Assembly (NCBI GenBank): GCA_002336115.1
Contig: DDEN01000041.1
Coordinates: 259,395-323,394, forward strand
Source of the DNA: Chitinophagaceae bacterium UBA1953
GTDB taxonomy: Bacteria > Bacteroidota > Bacteroidia > Chitinophagales > Chitinophagaceae
DNA length: 64,000 nucleotides
Direction of reading: 5' to 3'
Below, in pieces: positions 28,080-36,852 of this stretch (the stretch's first letter is position 1; each line of letters begins with the position of its first letter). The notes beneath the pieces are model-generated. The model did no database searches and was not told the origin of the DNA. It was given only the letters and a program-made list of their open reading frames with translations. Made by a program: the position numbers and the translations under genes.

Positions 28080-28823
28080 ATGACACGTAGAAGAGATATA
28101 TTAAATGAATTAACAGATTTGAGCACCTTACTTTCACAGTGCAGCACAGCAATGCCTTATTCTGTTCCTGATGGCTATTTTGACACATTAGATACGGTGA
28201 TTATGGCCCGGATAGCAGCCGGGGGAAACGAAGAAGATTCTCTTCTGCAGGTAGTTGATAAACAAATGCCTCATGAAATACCTTCAGGCTATTTCGATAC
28301 ACTGGCTGGTTCAATCCTTTCAAAAATAAAAGCAGGTGGCCAATCTGTTGAGGATGAATTAAAAGATATGGCACCTTCCTTAATTGGTTTAAATAAAATC
28401 AACGTTTATGAGGCCCCGCAGGATTATTTTGATGCGCTGGCTGATAAAATAATAATCAAATCAAACGAACCTGCAAAAGTGGTTTCAATATTCAGCAGAA
28501 AAATATGGATGAGATTTTCTGTAGCCGCAGCTTTCATTGTTTTTGTTGGCTTTGGACTGAAATTTTTTGCCGGAAAAACAAACAACAGTTCTGCAATTGT
28601 ACCACAGGTTAAAACAGAAGAACAGATTAAAACAGAGTTGGCACAGATAAGCGATGAAGAGATTATCAGCTACCTTAAAATGAACAGCGATTCAAAAGAC
28701 GCAGAGATGATTGCATCCTATATTGATCAGAGTAAATTACCGGAAGCTGTTGATTATATGGATGATACTTTTCTTGATTCCTTTATGAAAGAGCTGGAAA
28801 AAACTGAACATACAACAAATTAA
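28080..28823 (+). CDS. Single-span membrane protein with three YFD repeats, putative anti-sigma factor
   Basis: 247 residues with no signal peptide. Three copies of a short motif, P-x-GYFDTL or P-x-DYFDAL followed by a helix, occur at about residues 26-46, 64-84 and 110-127. A single membrane helix follows (about 143-164, AAAFIVFVGFGLKFFAG), then an acidic C-terminal region (about 185-247). Position after an ECF sigma gene and a cytoplasm-membrane-periplasm topology suggest an anti-sigma role, with the YFD repeats as the sigma-binding part. It has no visible zinc-binding anti-sigma (ZAS) motif, so it is not a standard anti-sigma factor. Function is inferred from context. Confidence 0.65.
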   Translation: MTRRRDILNELTDLSTLLSQCSTAMPYSVPDGYFDTLDTVIMARIAAGGNEEDSLLQVVDKQMPHEIPSGYFDTLAGSILSKIKAGGQSVEDELKDMAPSLIGLNKINVYEAPQDYFDALADKIIIKSNEPAKVVSIFSRKIWMRFSVAAAFIVFVGFGLKFFAGKTNNSSAIVPQVKTEEQIKTELAQISDEEIISYLKMNSDSKDAEMIASYIDQSKLPEAVDYMDDTFLDSFMKELEKTEHTTN

Positions 28824-28848
28824 ACCCATCAATGTATCATAAACGAAC

Positions 28849-28854
28849 AGGAGG
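28849..28854 (+). promoter_or_regulatory. Strong Shine-Dalgarno sequence
   Basis: AGGAGG stands 8 bases before the ATG at 28863. Such strong ribosome-binding sites are rare in Bacteroidota and none of the other genes here has one, so it may raise or control translation of this small protein. Confidence 0.6.
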
Positions 28855-28862
28855 ATAGCTAA

Positions 28863-29294
28863 ATGAAACAATTATTTACACTTATGATTTTTTTTCTTGG
28901 CATAGCCGGAGTTGCTTATGCACAGGAACCCACACAAAAACCAGATATTAAACAGGAACAAAAAATTCAGGCTCTTGAAATTGCATTCATCAGCCGTAAA
29001 CTTGACCTCACTCCTGAAGAAGCTCAGAAATTCTGGCCAATATATAACGAGTATAAAAAAGAAATGAGGCAAGCTATGATAGCACAGAAAAACGATCCTA
29101 ACACAGATGTAGTTGTTACAGAACAAAAACTTGTTGATATAAAAAAGAAATATCGTGACAGATTTATTGGTGTTATAGGACAGCCCAGAATGAATAAATT
29201 ATTTGAAGCTGAAAGAGAATTTCGTGGCGTGCTATTAAATCAGTTAAAAAACCGACCTGACAGGCCAGCATTACAAAGAAAACTGAGAAATTAA
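28863..29294 (+). CDS. Small periplasmic Spy/CpxP-like protein
   Basis: 143 residues. The signal peptide ends in GVAYAQE. The mature part is helical and charged, with LDLTPEEAQKFWPIYNEYKK, reminiscent of the LTxxQ-type motifs of Spy, CpxP and ZraP, which are periplasmic chaperones or stress sensors. It is third in the sigma/membrane protein/exported protein operon, which parallels sensor-anti-sigma-sigma units such as CnrXYH. Homology is not certain by eye. A terminator follows at 29357-29389. Confidence 0.6.
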   Translation: MKQLFTLMIFFLGIAGVAYAQEPTQKPDIKQEQKIQALEIAFISRKLDLTPEEAQKFWPIYNEYKKEMRQAMIAQKNDPNTDVVVTEQKLVDIKKKYRDRFIGVIGQPRMNKLFEAEREFRGVLLNQLKNRPDRPALQRKLRN

Positions 29295-29356
29295 TTTGGA
29301 AATATAATTCCTAATGCTATAAATTTGCGAATAGGTGTTTTTCATAGGTTAGCAAC

Positions 29357-29389
29357 GGCCGACTCTTTTCAGGGTTGGCCTATTTTTTT
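29357..29389 (+). terminator. Terminator of the ECF sigma operon
   Basis: GGCCGACTC pairs with GGGTTGGCC (including G-T pairs) around a 6-base loop, followed by TATTTTTTT. The rest of the 249-bp gap (29295-29543) is A+T-rich without visible features. Confidence 0.8.
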
Positions 29390-29543
29390 GTATTTACATC
29401 AACAAATTGAACATAAAAATCATCAACTGCGTACCATGTAAAATAAATTATAACGCAGTATTGAAGTAGCAACTTCCTGCGCCTACTTATTTACAAAAAA
29501 CAGACAATTCTATTTTGTAAGAAGGTAATAAAATGAACGCAAA

Positions 29544-30287
29544 CTAAAAGCGAAAAACAGGCACTTTAATGTCATGATAAAAAAGAAACGTCCATTTTTC
29601 CTCTTCGCCTTGCTTCCACCATTTCTTTCTTATTTCAGAAGCAAGTTTTCCATCGAAATCGTATTTAGCAACAAATTTTGTTTTCATCTGAACTAACTGA
29701 GGTGCGACATCGCCTCCGTAAAAAACAATTTCATTCTCTTCTTTAATCCAGAAAGCCTGGTGCCAGGGACTGTGAGCTCCTGTCCATTCATAATAAATAT
29801 AATCATCAATTATACCACTGCTTTCAATAATTGATAACTGATCGCTTTCAGCAAGAAGGCCTACATCCTCAATCTTATACGACTTTGAAAGTTTACTCAA
29901 AGCAATTTCGAGTTCCTGTTTATTTACATAATAAGTTGCATTGGGAAAGCTGAGAAAACGCTGGTTCAATACTTGGTCACTTTTACTTATGCCTGCTGCA
30001 TGATCGTGATGCAAATGACTCATAAGAACCTTCGTAACATCCATCGGGTTTATTCCAGCCTGCATTAGGTTATGATGTATCTGAAGCGTACCATCGGGCA
30101 AAGAATATCCCAGACCAGTATCAAGTACAATAATATCTTTTGAAGTAATTACAGCAAAAGGCTGAACCTCAACCAGCATACTTCCTGCCGGCCTGTCTTT
30201 CAGCTTATCAGTTGAATGATTAAATGGAATAAGTTTTTTTGAAGCATCTACAGTAAAACTCCCTTCTGAGAGCGGAATAATTTTCAT
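29544..30287 (-). CDS. MBL-fold metallo-hydrolase
   Basis: The frame is open to 30308, but a -7 promoter box occupies 30292-30299, so translation must begin at the Met at 30287 (MKIIPLSEGSF), giving 247 residues. The metal-binding motif SHLHHDHAAG is intact (HxHxDH). Further ligands probably include the His in GAHSPWHQAF and the Asp in YGGDVAPQ. It is cytoplasmic, with no signal peptide. Lactonase-, glyoxalase- and other MBL activities cannot be told apart from this sequence alone. Confidence 0.87.
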   Translation of the reverse strand: MKIIPLSEGSFTVDASKKLIPFNHSTDKLKDRPAGSMLVEVQPFAVITSKDIIVLDTGLGYSLPDGTLQIHHNLMQAGINPMDVTKVLMSHLHHDHAAGISKSDQVLNQRFLSFPNATYYVNKQELEIALSKLSKSYKIEDVGLLAESDQLSIIESSGIIDDYIYYEWTGAHSPWHQAFWIKEENEIVFYGGDVAPQLVQMKTKFVAKYDFDGKLASEIRKKWWKQGEEEKWTFLFYHDIKVPVFRF

Positions 30288-30291
30288 GCGG

Positions 30292-30299
30292 CAAAGATA
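30292..30299 (-). promoter_or_regulatory. Promoter -7 box of the MBL hydrolase
   Basis: TATCTTTG on the minus strand ends 5 bases before the ATG at 30287, so the transcript would have essentially no 5' leader. Confidence 0.6.
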
Positions 30300-30322
30300 A
30301 CGCCGCAATCATTTAAACAAAA

Positions 30323-30616
30323 TCAGTTCATCACCAGTTTTGGTGCGCCTATCATAGAATCAAAAATAAAAAGTTCGTCCAGCTCGTAATGAAAATAAGG
30401 GCGAATAGGAAACTTTTCAATATAATCTGCCGCATCCCGTTCAGATTCTGCGTTAAGTACAACCCACCCCTTTGAACGGGTATCATTTACAGAATAAGTC
30501 ACAATCACTTCATCACGCATTAAACTATTGACATAAATTCTATGCTGCGAAATAATTTCCCAGAAACCACGATCAAGATTGGAGGATAAATAAAATGTAC
30601 AAAGGAATTTCTTCAT
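30323..30616 (-). CDS. Small protein, possible YCII-like ferredoxin-fold domain
   Basis: 97 residues. The arrangement beta-alpha-beta-beta-alpha-beta and the block GWVVLNAESERDAADYIEKF resemble YCII/muconolactone-isomerase-like dimeric alpha-beta barrels, where the helix after the third strand carries such residues. No catalytic residues can be identified. It lies 36 bp upstream of the MBL hydrolase start on the same strand, but that gene has its own promoter. Function unknown. Confidence 0.55.
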   Translation of the reverse strand: MKKFLCTFYLSSNLDRGFWEIISQHRIYVNSLMRDEVIVTYSVNDTRSKGWVVLNAESERDAADYIEKFPIRPYFHYELDELFIFDSMIGAPKLVMN

Positions 30617-30683
30617 TCAGAATTTATTTAAACTTTTCAGAGAAACGGAACACAAAGTTTACCAAAAAAAACTGATATAAACA

Positions 30684-32027
30684 TCAACGCAAAATCATTT
30701 GCCTGTCGGCATCAAGGCGAAGCATAATAAAAATGAGAATAGTAAAGGTTACCAAAGACGAACCTCCGTAACTTAACAAAGGCAGTGTAATACCAATTAC
30801 AGGCATTAACCCAATCGTCATACAAATATTAATGAACACATGAAAGAACAGGATTGATGCTACACTATAAGCATATACCCTGGAAAAAACACTTCGCTGA
30901 CGCTCAGCTAATGCAATGATGCGGAATATGAGAAAGAAATATAAACCCAGCATCAATACACTGCCCCAAAAGCCAAAGCTTTCAGCAATAGCTGTAAAAA
31001 TAAAATCGGTGTGTTGTTCCGGTACAAAATCGCCTTGTGTGGTTACGCCTTTCAAAAATCCTTTTCCCAAAAAACCACCTGAACCAATTGCAATCTTAGA
31101 TTGCTTTACATTGTAAGTATAATCCTTTTTCTTTCCTGCTGCTTTCTCTTTTTCAAACAAAGCAATTCTTTCAGCCGACTTCGCTTCATAAGTTTTACCA
31201 AACATACTTAATACACGCTCGGCCTGGTAAGGCTTTAATATCTTATCAAATACAATATTGTCAACAAAATATTTAAAGCCAACACAAGCACCGCCAAGGA
31301 GAATAATAAAAAAAAGTAAAATAAAATTACGCTTCACCTGCCGCCACAAATAATAGATTGCAATTAAAACGATAATCGCAATCATAACAGCATAAACAGG
31401 AAATGAAAGCAAAATAGCAGTAACAAATAAAACTACAATTGAAAAGCCAACAATCAGGTACAAGGCAGGCAACCCTTCCCTGTACATAACGAGGAAGAAT
31501 GAAAAATAAACAAGTGCAAGTCCTGTTTCTTTTTGTGCAATAGATAATAACGCCGGACCTAATGTTATTGCAAAAGCAATTAAATGCGAACGAAATGTTT
31601 TAAACTCAGTTTCCTGACGGCTTAAATACTTAGCTAATGCTAATGCAGTAAAAACCTTACACAACTCAGCAGGCTGAAGATTAAAACCTCCACCCAATGC
31701 AATCCATGACCTGGAACCACTAATGTCTTTACCAATTACAAAAGTTAACAGCATCAGTAAAATACCACCAGCGTAAAGCAGATTGGCTATTGCAGTAAAA
31801 AACTTACTGTCGATGAGTAAAATAAAAACACCAACAAGCGAACTTATTCCAATAAACAAAGCCTGCTTTGAATAATTTTTTTTCAGCTCCAATAATGATT
31901 GCACAAATGAATCGCCCGACCTGTATTCAACTGAGAAAATTGCAATAAACCCCAGCAGTACCAAAGCATAATACAACATCAATGTTGTTTTATCAATACC
32001 CTTTCCGATTGTTGCTTTTTCCTGCAT
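30684..32027 (-). CDS. rodA: Rod-shape peptidoglycan polymerase RodA
   Basis: 447 residues, longer than the roughly 370 of E. coli RodA. SEDS-family features include about ten helices, GSRSWIALGGGFNLQPAEL with the conserved ELCK, QSKIAIGSGG, QHTDFIFTAIAE and the C-terminal LPLLSYGGSS. The extra length lies mostly in a charged insertion (AERIALFEKEKAAGKKKD) just before QSKIAIGSGG and in an extra hydrophobic stretch upstream of it. It is last in the mreB-mreC-mreD-mrdA-rodA operon, 38 bp after mrdA, and works with that PBP2 in elongation. Confidence 0.95.
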   Translation of the reverse strand: MQEKATIGKGIDKTTLMLYYALVLLGFIAIFSVEYRSGDSFVQSLLELKKNYSKQALFIGISSLVGVFILLIDSKFFTAIANLLYAGGILLMLLTFVIGKDISGSRSWIALGGGFNLQPAELCKVFTALALAKYLSRQETEFKTFRSHLIAFAITLGPALLSIAQKETGLALVYFSFFLVMYREGLPALYLIVGFSIVVLFVTAILLSFPVYAVMIAIIVLIAIYYLWRQVKRNFILLFFIILLGGACVGFKYFVDNIVFDKILKPYQAERVLSMFGKTYEAKSAERIALFEKEKAAGKKKDYTYNVKQSKIAIGSGGFLGKGFLKGVTTQGDFVPEQHTDFIFTAIAESFGFWGSVLMLGLYFFLIFRIIALAERQRSVFSRVYAYSVASILFFHVFINICMTIGLMPVIGITLPLLSYGGSSLVTFTILIFIMLRLDADRQMILR

Positions 32028-32065
32028 GTTATTTTCCGATTACAAAATTTTAAACGAAGGAACAA

Positions 32066-34177
32066 TTAATTCCTCGAAGTATCTTTCTGAACCCTTCTCT
32101 TCTCATCCGGTAATATTGCTGCTGGTTTTATTTTCAGCGGTATGCCATTACTGTCACTATCCTTTTTATCAGATTTCTTTTTTTCCAGTTTCAGATCGGG
32201 TTCTTCTTCTGTTTCAAGCGTATCTTTTGTTGTTTTCCAGAAACCCGATTTTTTCAGGTAAGCTGTATCGTTCAGGTGTTCGATTGAATCTCTTGTACGC
32301 ATTTCTTTGTAAATACGAGGAGGAATAAGGCTGAGGTTAGCCATTTGCTCTAACCTTTGCTTCCTTGCATCTCCTGCAATTGAATCTTTGAGATATTTTT
32401 CAATTAAAAATCCAACAATAGGAGCGGCATAAGTACCACCAAAACGTCCACCATTTTCAACCACACACATAATTGCAATCCGAGGATTTTCTCTTGGTGC
32501 AAATCCGCAAAAGAAACCATGGTTGGGTTGTTTCACTCCTTTATAATAGTTTTCAACGGTACCGGTTTTACCACAAATGGTTATGCCGTCAACTTTAGCA
32601 CCAACACCCGTTCCTCTTTCAACCACACCCTGCATACCATTTTGTACTACTTCAAAAACATCTTCAGGTATATCGGTTGGTTTTATTACTTCCTGAAATT
32701 TAGTAAGCAATCCATATTTATCGCCACCTTCAATTGAATCAATCAGGTGAGGGGTTTTATACCAGCCTTTGTTAGCTATATAGGCCATTTCATTTGCAAC
32801 TTGTATAGGGGTTACATTCACTTCACCCTGACCGATACTTACTGAACGGAACGTACAAAAATTCCAGTGCCCTTTACCATACACTTTATTATAGTACTCA
32901 GGTGTTGGTATGTGCCCTTTTCTTTCAGTTGGGATATCAACACCAAGCTTATGACCAAGACCAAACGCATACATATACCTGTCCCAAACGGCAAGACTGC
33001 TGTCAACCGAAGGATATTTTGGATTATTGATGATGCGTTGCATTACTGTTGCGAAGTAGGTATTATCAGAAATAGTAATGGCATTTTGAAGATTAAAAAC
33101 ACCTCTGTCCAAACAACCCATTGGATGACCGCCACCACAACCATAAAAAGCACCCGAACAAGCAACTGTAAAATCGGTGGTAATTACACCTTCATGCAAA
33201 CCAACTAATGCCTGTAATGTTTTAAAGGTTGATCCAGGTGAATATTCTGCATTAACCCCACGGTTAAGCAATGGATTTGCCGGATCACGAAACAATTCAC
33301 TAAAATGTTTTCTTCTTTCAGAACCGGTTAATAAATTAGGATTGTATGATGGTGCGCTCACCAACGCAAGAATACCACCGGTTTTTGGATCAATTGCAAC
33401 AATAGAACCAATCTTATTCTTCATTAACTTTTCGCCTAACTGCTGTAACTCAATGTCAATTGCAGAATATAAATGATTCCCGGCCACTGCTGTTGTATCA
33501 TAATCGCCTTTTTCATACGCACCTATTGGACGATTGAGATTATCTTTTAGAATGTATTGAATACCTCTCTGCCCCATTAAAACCTTTTCATAACTTCTTT
33601 CAAGCCCGGTCATGCCTGCGTAATCACCCATTAAATATCCTTCCTCTGCATGCTTTTTCAAAAAATTAGAATCAACCTCACTCAAATACCCCATAATATT
33701 TGCCGCCGCATTAAACGGATAATACCTGATTGGCCGTTCCTGTAAAAAGAAAGCCGGTTGAAAACGATAAAGATTTTCGTTCACCTTCGCATATTTCTCC
33801 GGCGAAAGCAATGCTTCAAAAACAGATGCACGGTTTCGTGTATTTTTAATAATAGCAGCAATAACCCTTTTTCTGAATTCTACCGTATCAATATCTAATA
33901 TGCGGCAAAGTGTAAATGTATCAACACCCTTCAGTTGTGATGGTGTAACCATCAGGTCGTACATGGTGGTGTTATCAAGAATAGCCCGGTGTTTTCTATC
34001 GAAAATGATTCCCCGGCTGGGATAAACAACTTTACGCAATATGGCCTGATCGTTGGCTAATTTTTCATACTTGGATGAAAACAATTGCAACGTCATTAAC
34101 CGAACAACAATTACAGCAAAAACAACTCCTATAATTATCCGGATAGTGGTTTGTCTTGAATAATTAAAATCAGCCAT
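32066..34177 (-). CDS. mrdA: Penicillin-binding protein 2, elongation transpeptidase
   Basis: 703 residues. An N-terminal membrane anchor (about 10-28) is followed by the PBP dimerisation domain and the transpeptidase domain with SxxK (in YSPGSTFKTL), SDN (in ISDNTYFA) and KTG (in CGKTGTVEN). A Lys/Asp-rich tail of about 50 residues (KLEKKKSDKKDSD and following) extends past the catalytic domain, which is unusual. It crosslinks peptidoglycan with RodA during rod elongation and is the fourth gene of the mre operon. Confidence 0.94.
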   Translation of the reverse strand: MADFNYSRQTTIRIIIGVVFAVIVVRLMTLQLFSSKYEKLANDQAILRKVVYPSRGIIFDRKHRAILDNTTMYDLMVTPSQLKGVDTFTLCRILDIDTVEFRKRVIAAIIKNTRNRASVFEALLSPEKYAKVNENLYRFQPAFFLQERPIRYYPFNAAANIMGYLSEVDSNFLKKHAEEGYLMGDYAGMTGLERSYEKVLMGQRGIQYILKDNLNRPIGAYEKGDYDTTAVAGNHLYSAIDIELQQLGEKLMKNKIGSIVAIDPKTGGILALVSAPSYNPNLLTGSERRKHFSELFRDPANPLLNRGVNAEYSPGSTFKTLQALVGLHEGVITTDFTVACSGAFYGCGGGHPMGCLDRGVFNLQNAITISDNTYFATVMQRIINNPKYPSVDSSLAVWDRYMYAFGLGHKLGVDIPTERKGHIPTPEYYNKVYGKGHWNFCTFRSVSIGQGEVNVTPIQVANEMAYIANKGWYKTPHLIDSIEGGDKYGLLTKFQEVIKPTDIPEDVFEVVQNGMQGVVERGTGVGAKVDGITICGKTGTVENYYKGVKQPNHGFFCGFAPRENPRIAIMCVVENGGRFGGTYAAPIVGFLIEKYLKDSIAGDARKQRLEQMANLSLIPPRIYKEMRTRDSIEHLNDTAYLKKSGFWKTTKDTLETEEEPDLKLEKKKSDKKDSDSNGIPLKIKPAAILPDEKRRVQKDTSRN

Positions 34178-34204
34178 ACTGAACTACTTTTTTCAGCTCT
34201 GCAA

Positions 34205-34735
34205 TCAGGTATTGGTTAAGAATTTTTGTTTTCTTATAAAAATAATTTCAACAAGAGCAATCAGTAACAAACTCACAACAGCCGAACCCACCGTTTTTAA
34301 AACCAGGTACACAATATTGCCAAATTGAAATGCTTCAACAGTAAATAAAACAAGGTGATGAAATAAAGTAAGTAATGAAACATATGTTACATACTGCGTA
34401 AATCCTATACTTATGACGGAGGGCTCCCGATAATTAAACTCTACGCCTTGCTGTGGCATAAGTACATTAATAAGATAAGGCCTCAGATAACCAATAAATA
34501 CACATGCCGAAGCATGAAGACCGGGTGTCTTTGTAAAAAAATCGAGAAACAAGCCCGTAAGAAATGACACCAGCAATAAAGCACTTCTGCTGATATTAAA
34601 CGGCAACCACAATATAAACAGGAAATAAATGTATGGTGTAATGTACTGATGCAAAGGCGGTATTTTGTTCAGCACAAAAAACTGCACCAGGATAAACAAA
34701 ACCAAACGGATAATATTTCTTAGCAGGTTACTCAT
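34205..34735 (-). CDS. mreD: Rod shape-determining protein MreD
   Basis: 176 residues, a small polytopic membrane protein with about five helices. It begins 4 bases inside the mreC stop region (34732-34735 overlap) and is followed by mrdA. Position and hydrophobic profile fit MreD, a weakly conserved partner of MreC. No residue-level signature exists; the call rests on context and topology. Confidence 0.88.
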   Translation of the reverse strand: MSNLLRNIIRLVLFILVQFFVLNKIPPLHQYITPYIYFLFILWLPFNISRSALLLVSFLTGLFLDFFTKTPGLHASACVFIGYLRPYLINVLMPQQGVEFNYREPSVISIGFTQYVTYVSLLTLFHHLVLFTVEAFQFGNIVYLVLKTVGSAVVSLLLIALVEIIFIRKQKFLTNT

Positions 34736-35580
34736 TTTTTCTTTTTCAGTCTGTCTTCGAGCTCCTTTTGTTCATTACGCTGAAGGTTTGCCACAACAAA
34801 TACATTCTGTAACCGACTGAAATCATTTGCCGGGCGAACCTGCAGAAGGTAGTTATTTGTGCTTTGCTCCAGTATCGCTTTTTCAATAACCCCAATCATA
34901 ATTCCAGGAGGAAAATCGGAATACTGGCTGGTAAGTACAGTATCGCCTTTCTGCACTTTTACACTTTTGGGAATATCTTTTAGCTGCACTAATCTCGGAT
35001 TAACACCATCCCATTCAATACGTCCGCTTTCTCCTGTTTTTTTCAACCTTGCACTAATGCGGCTTTGTTTGTTCAGCATACTCATAACTGTAGAAAAATT
35101 TTCAGTTACATCATATACCACACCTGCCACGCCATTTGCCGACAGCACTACCATATTTGGCTGCACTCCCTGAGCGCTGCCCCTGTGAATAGTAAAGAAA
35201 TTATTGGGCTGTGAAATAGAATTATTCACTACTTCAGCATCCATGTAATAATATTTGCGGCTGATGCCTGAAGTATCAAACGAAATACTGTCTGCAACAA
35301 TATGCCTCGAAGTATCAGCACTTTGAAAGTTTTCCGCAAGTTTATTCTGTACTTCATTTAAACGGCGGCGCAGTTCTTCATTTTCTTTTTTCAGGTGAAA
35401 ATAGCTGTTCACTTTTTTGAACTGAGCTTCCACACTTCCGGTAATTTCTCCGGCTGTATCCATATAAGCAGCCTGGTGAAATTTGTTGTAACTGAAAAGC
35501 AGAACCATGCTGATGGTTTCCAATAACAGAAACAACAACAATACTGAAAAACGCCTGATAAAAGCGAAAAGGTTCCGCAC
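34732..35580 (-). CDS. mreC: Rod shape-determining protein MreC
   Basis: 282 residues. One N-terminal membrane helix (about 10-28) is followed by a coiled coil (about 50-85, FHLKKENEELRRRLNEVQNK) and the beta-rich periplasmic domain that binds PBP2, including SRISARLKKTGESGRIEWDG and ILEQSTNNYLLQVRP. The coding ends overlap by 4 bases with mreD. It is second in the operon after mreB. Confidence 0.92.
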   Translation of the reverse strand: MRNLFAFIRRFSVLLLFLLLETISMVLLFSYNKFHQAAYMDTAGEITGSVEAQFKKVNSYFHLKKENEELRRRLNEVQNKLAENFQSADTSRHIVADSISFDTSGISRKYYYMDAEVVNNSISQPNNFFTIHRGSAQGVQPNMVVLSANGVAGVVYDVTENFSTVMSMLNKQSRISARLKKTGESGRIEWDGVNPRLVQLKDIPKSVKVQKGDTVLTSQYSDFPPGIMIGVIEKAILEQSTNNYLLQVRPANDFSRLQNVFVVANLQRNEQKELEDRLKKKK

Positions 35581-35627
35581 TGAGTGATGGGTAGTTTATT
35601 TTGATTTCACCGATGAGATGCACATTG

Positions 35628-36656
35628 TCAGTTACGCATCACAAACGGATAACGATTGTAATTTTTCAATGCTATTCCTGTGCCTCTTACAACACTCTTT
35701 AACGGATCGTCGGCAATATGCACAGGTAATTTAATTTTCTGATTCAAACGCTTATCTAATCCACGCAGCAAAGCGCCTCCGCCAGTAATATAAATGCCCC
35801 TGCGATAAATATCGGCAGCCAGCTCAGGAGGAGTCATTTCAAGCGCTTTGAGAATAGCTTCTTCAATTTTGAAAATGCTTTTATCCAGCGCTTCAGCCAC
35901 TTCCTGGTAGCTAACCATAATCTGTTTGGGAATACCAGTTACAAGGTCACGACCATTTACCGGAATATCATCCGGCGGATTATCCAGGTCTTTCATAGCG
36001 GCACCAATCTGAATTTTAATCTGCTCTGCTGTGCGCTCACCAATCAGCAAACTGTGATAGCGGCGCAAAGCTTCCATAATATCAGCAGTAAATTCATCGC
36101 CAGCAATACGAATACTCTGGTCGCACACTATTCCTGCAAGAGCAATGACTGTAATACCGGTAGTACCACCGCCTATATCAACAATCATATTTCCAACCGG
36201 CTCTTCCACATCAATTCCAATACCAAGTGCAGCAGCCATTGGCTCGTGGAGAAGGTACACTTCCTGAGCACCAGCCTGCTCGGCACTGTCTCTTACAGCT
36301 CTTTTCTCTACTTCGGTAATACTGCTTGGTATGCAAATCATCATTCTCCACTTGGGAGTGAATAATGGCTTTTTGGTTAAAACTAATTTGATGAGTTCAC
36401 GAATCATCAGTTCAGCAGCATTAAAATCGGCAATTACACCATCTTTCAACGGACGAACTGTGCGAATGCTTTCGTGGGTTTTTTCGTGCATCATCAATGC
36501 CTTTTTACCAACTGCTAAAACATTCTTTGGATTGTTACGATCAAGTGCTACGATAGAAGGTTCATTAACAACAATCTCATCGTTATGTATAATAAGGGTA
36601 TTGGCAGTACCCAGATCCATTGCTATTTCCTGGATGAAAAAATTAAAAAGTCCCAT
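35628..36656 (-). CDS. mreB: Actin-like cytoskeletal protein MreB
   Basis: 342 residues, the normal length. The phosphate-1 motif AMDLGTANTLI, adenosine motif ITGGGALLRGLD and phosphate-2 region MIVDIGGGTTGI are present. MreB polymers direct the elongation complex. It leads the rod-shape operon on the minus strand and is separated from purD by a 196-bp gap with no recognisable gene. Confidence 0.97.
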   Translation of the reverse strand: MGLFNFFIQEIAMDLGTANTLIIHNDEIVVNEPSIVALDRNNPKNVLAVGKKALMMHEKTHESIRTVRPLKDGVIADFNAAELMIRELIKLVLTKKPLFTPKWRMMICIPSSITEVEKRAVRDSAEQAGAQEVYLLHEPMAAALGIGIDVEEPVGNMIVDIGGGTTGITVIALAGIVCDQSIRIAGDEFTADIMEALRRYHSLLIGERTAEQIKIQIGAAMKDLDNPPDDIPVNGRDLVTGIPKQIMVSYQEVAEALDKSIFKIEEAILKALEMTPPELAADIYRRGIYITGGGALLRGLDKRLNQKIKLPVHIADDPLKSVVRGTGIALKNYNRYPFVMRN

Positions 36657-36852
36657 AAATTTTATTGATGGAAAATGTTTTATTCCGATGATTGCAAATT
36701 TGAGTGAAAAATTTGGAATAACAACACGAAAACCATGCCTGCAAAAAGATTTTTACAGATTTTTTCTGAATTATTTTTTCAGACAAGGATTTGCTTCCAA
36801 ATTCAGAACAACAAAGGGTTTGAAGAAATCTGCATAATTTCGTTTATTGATC

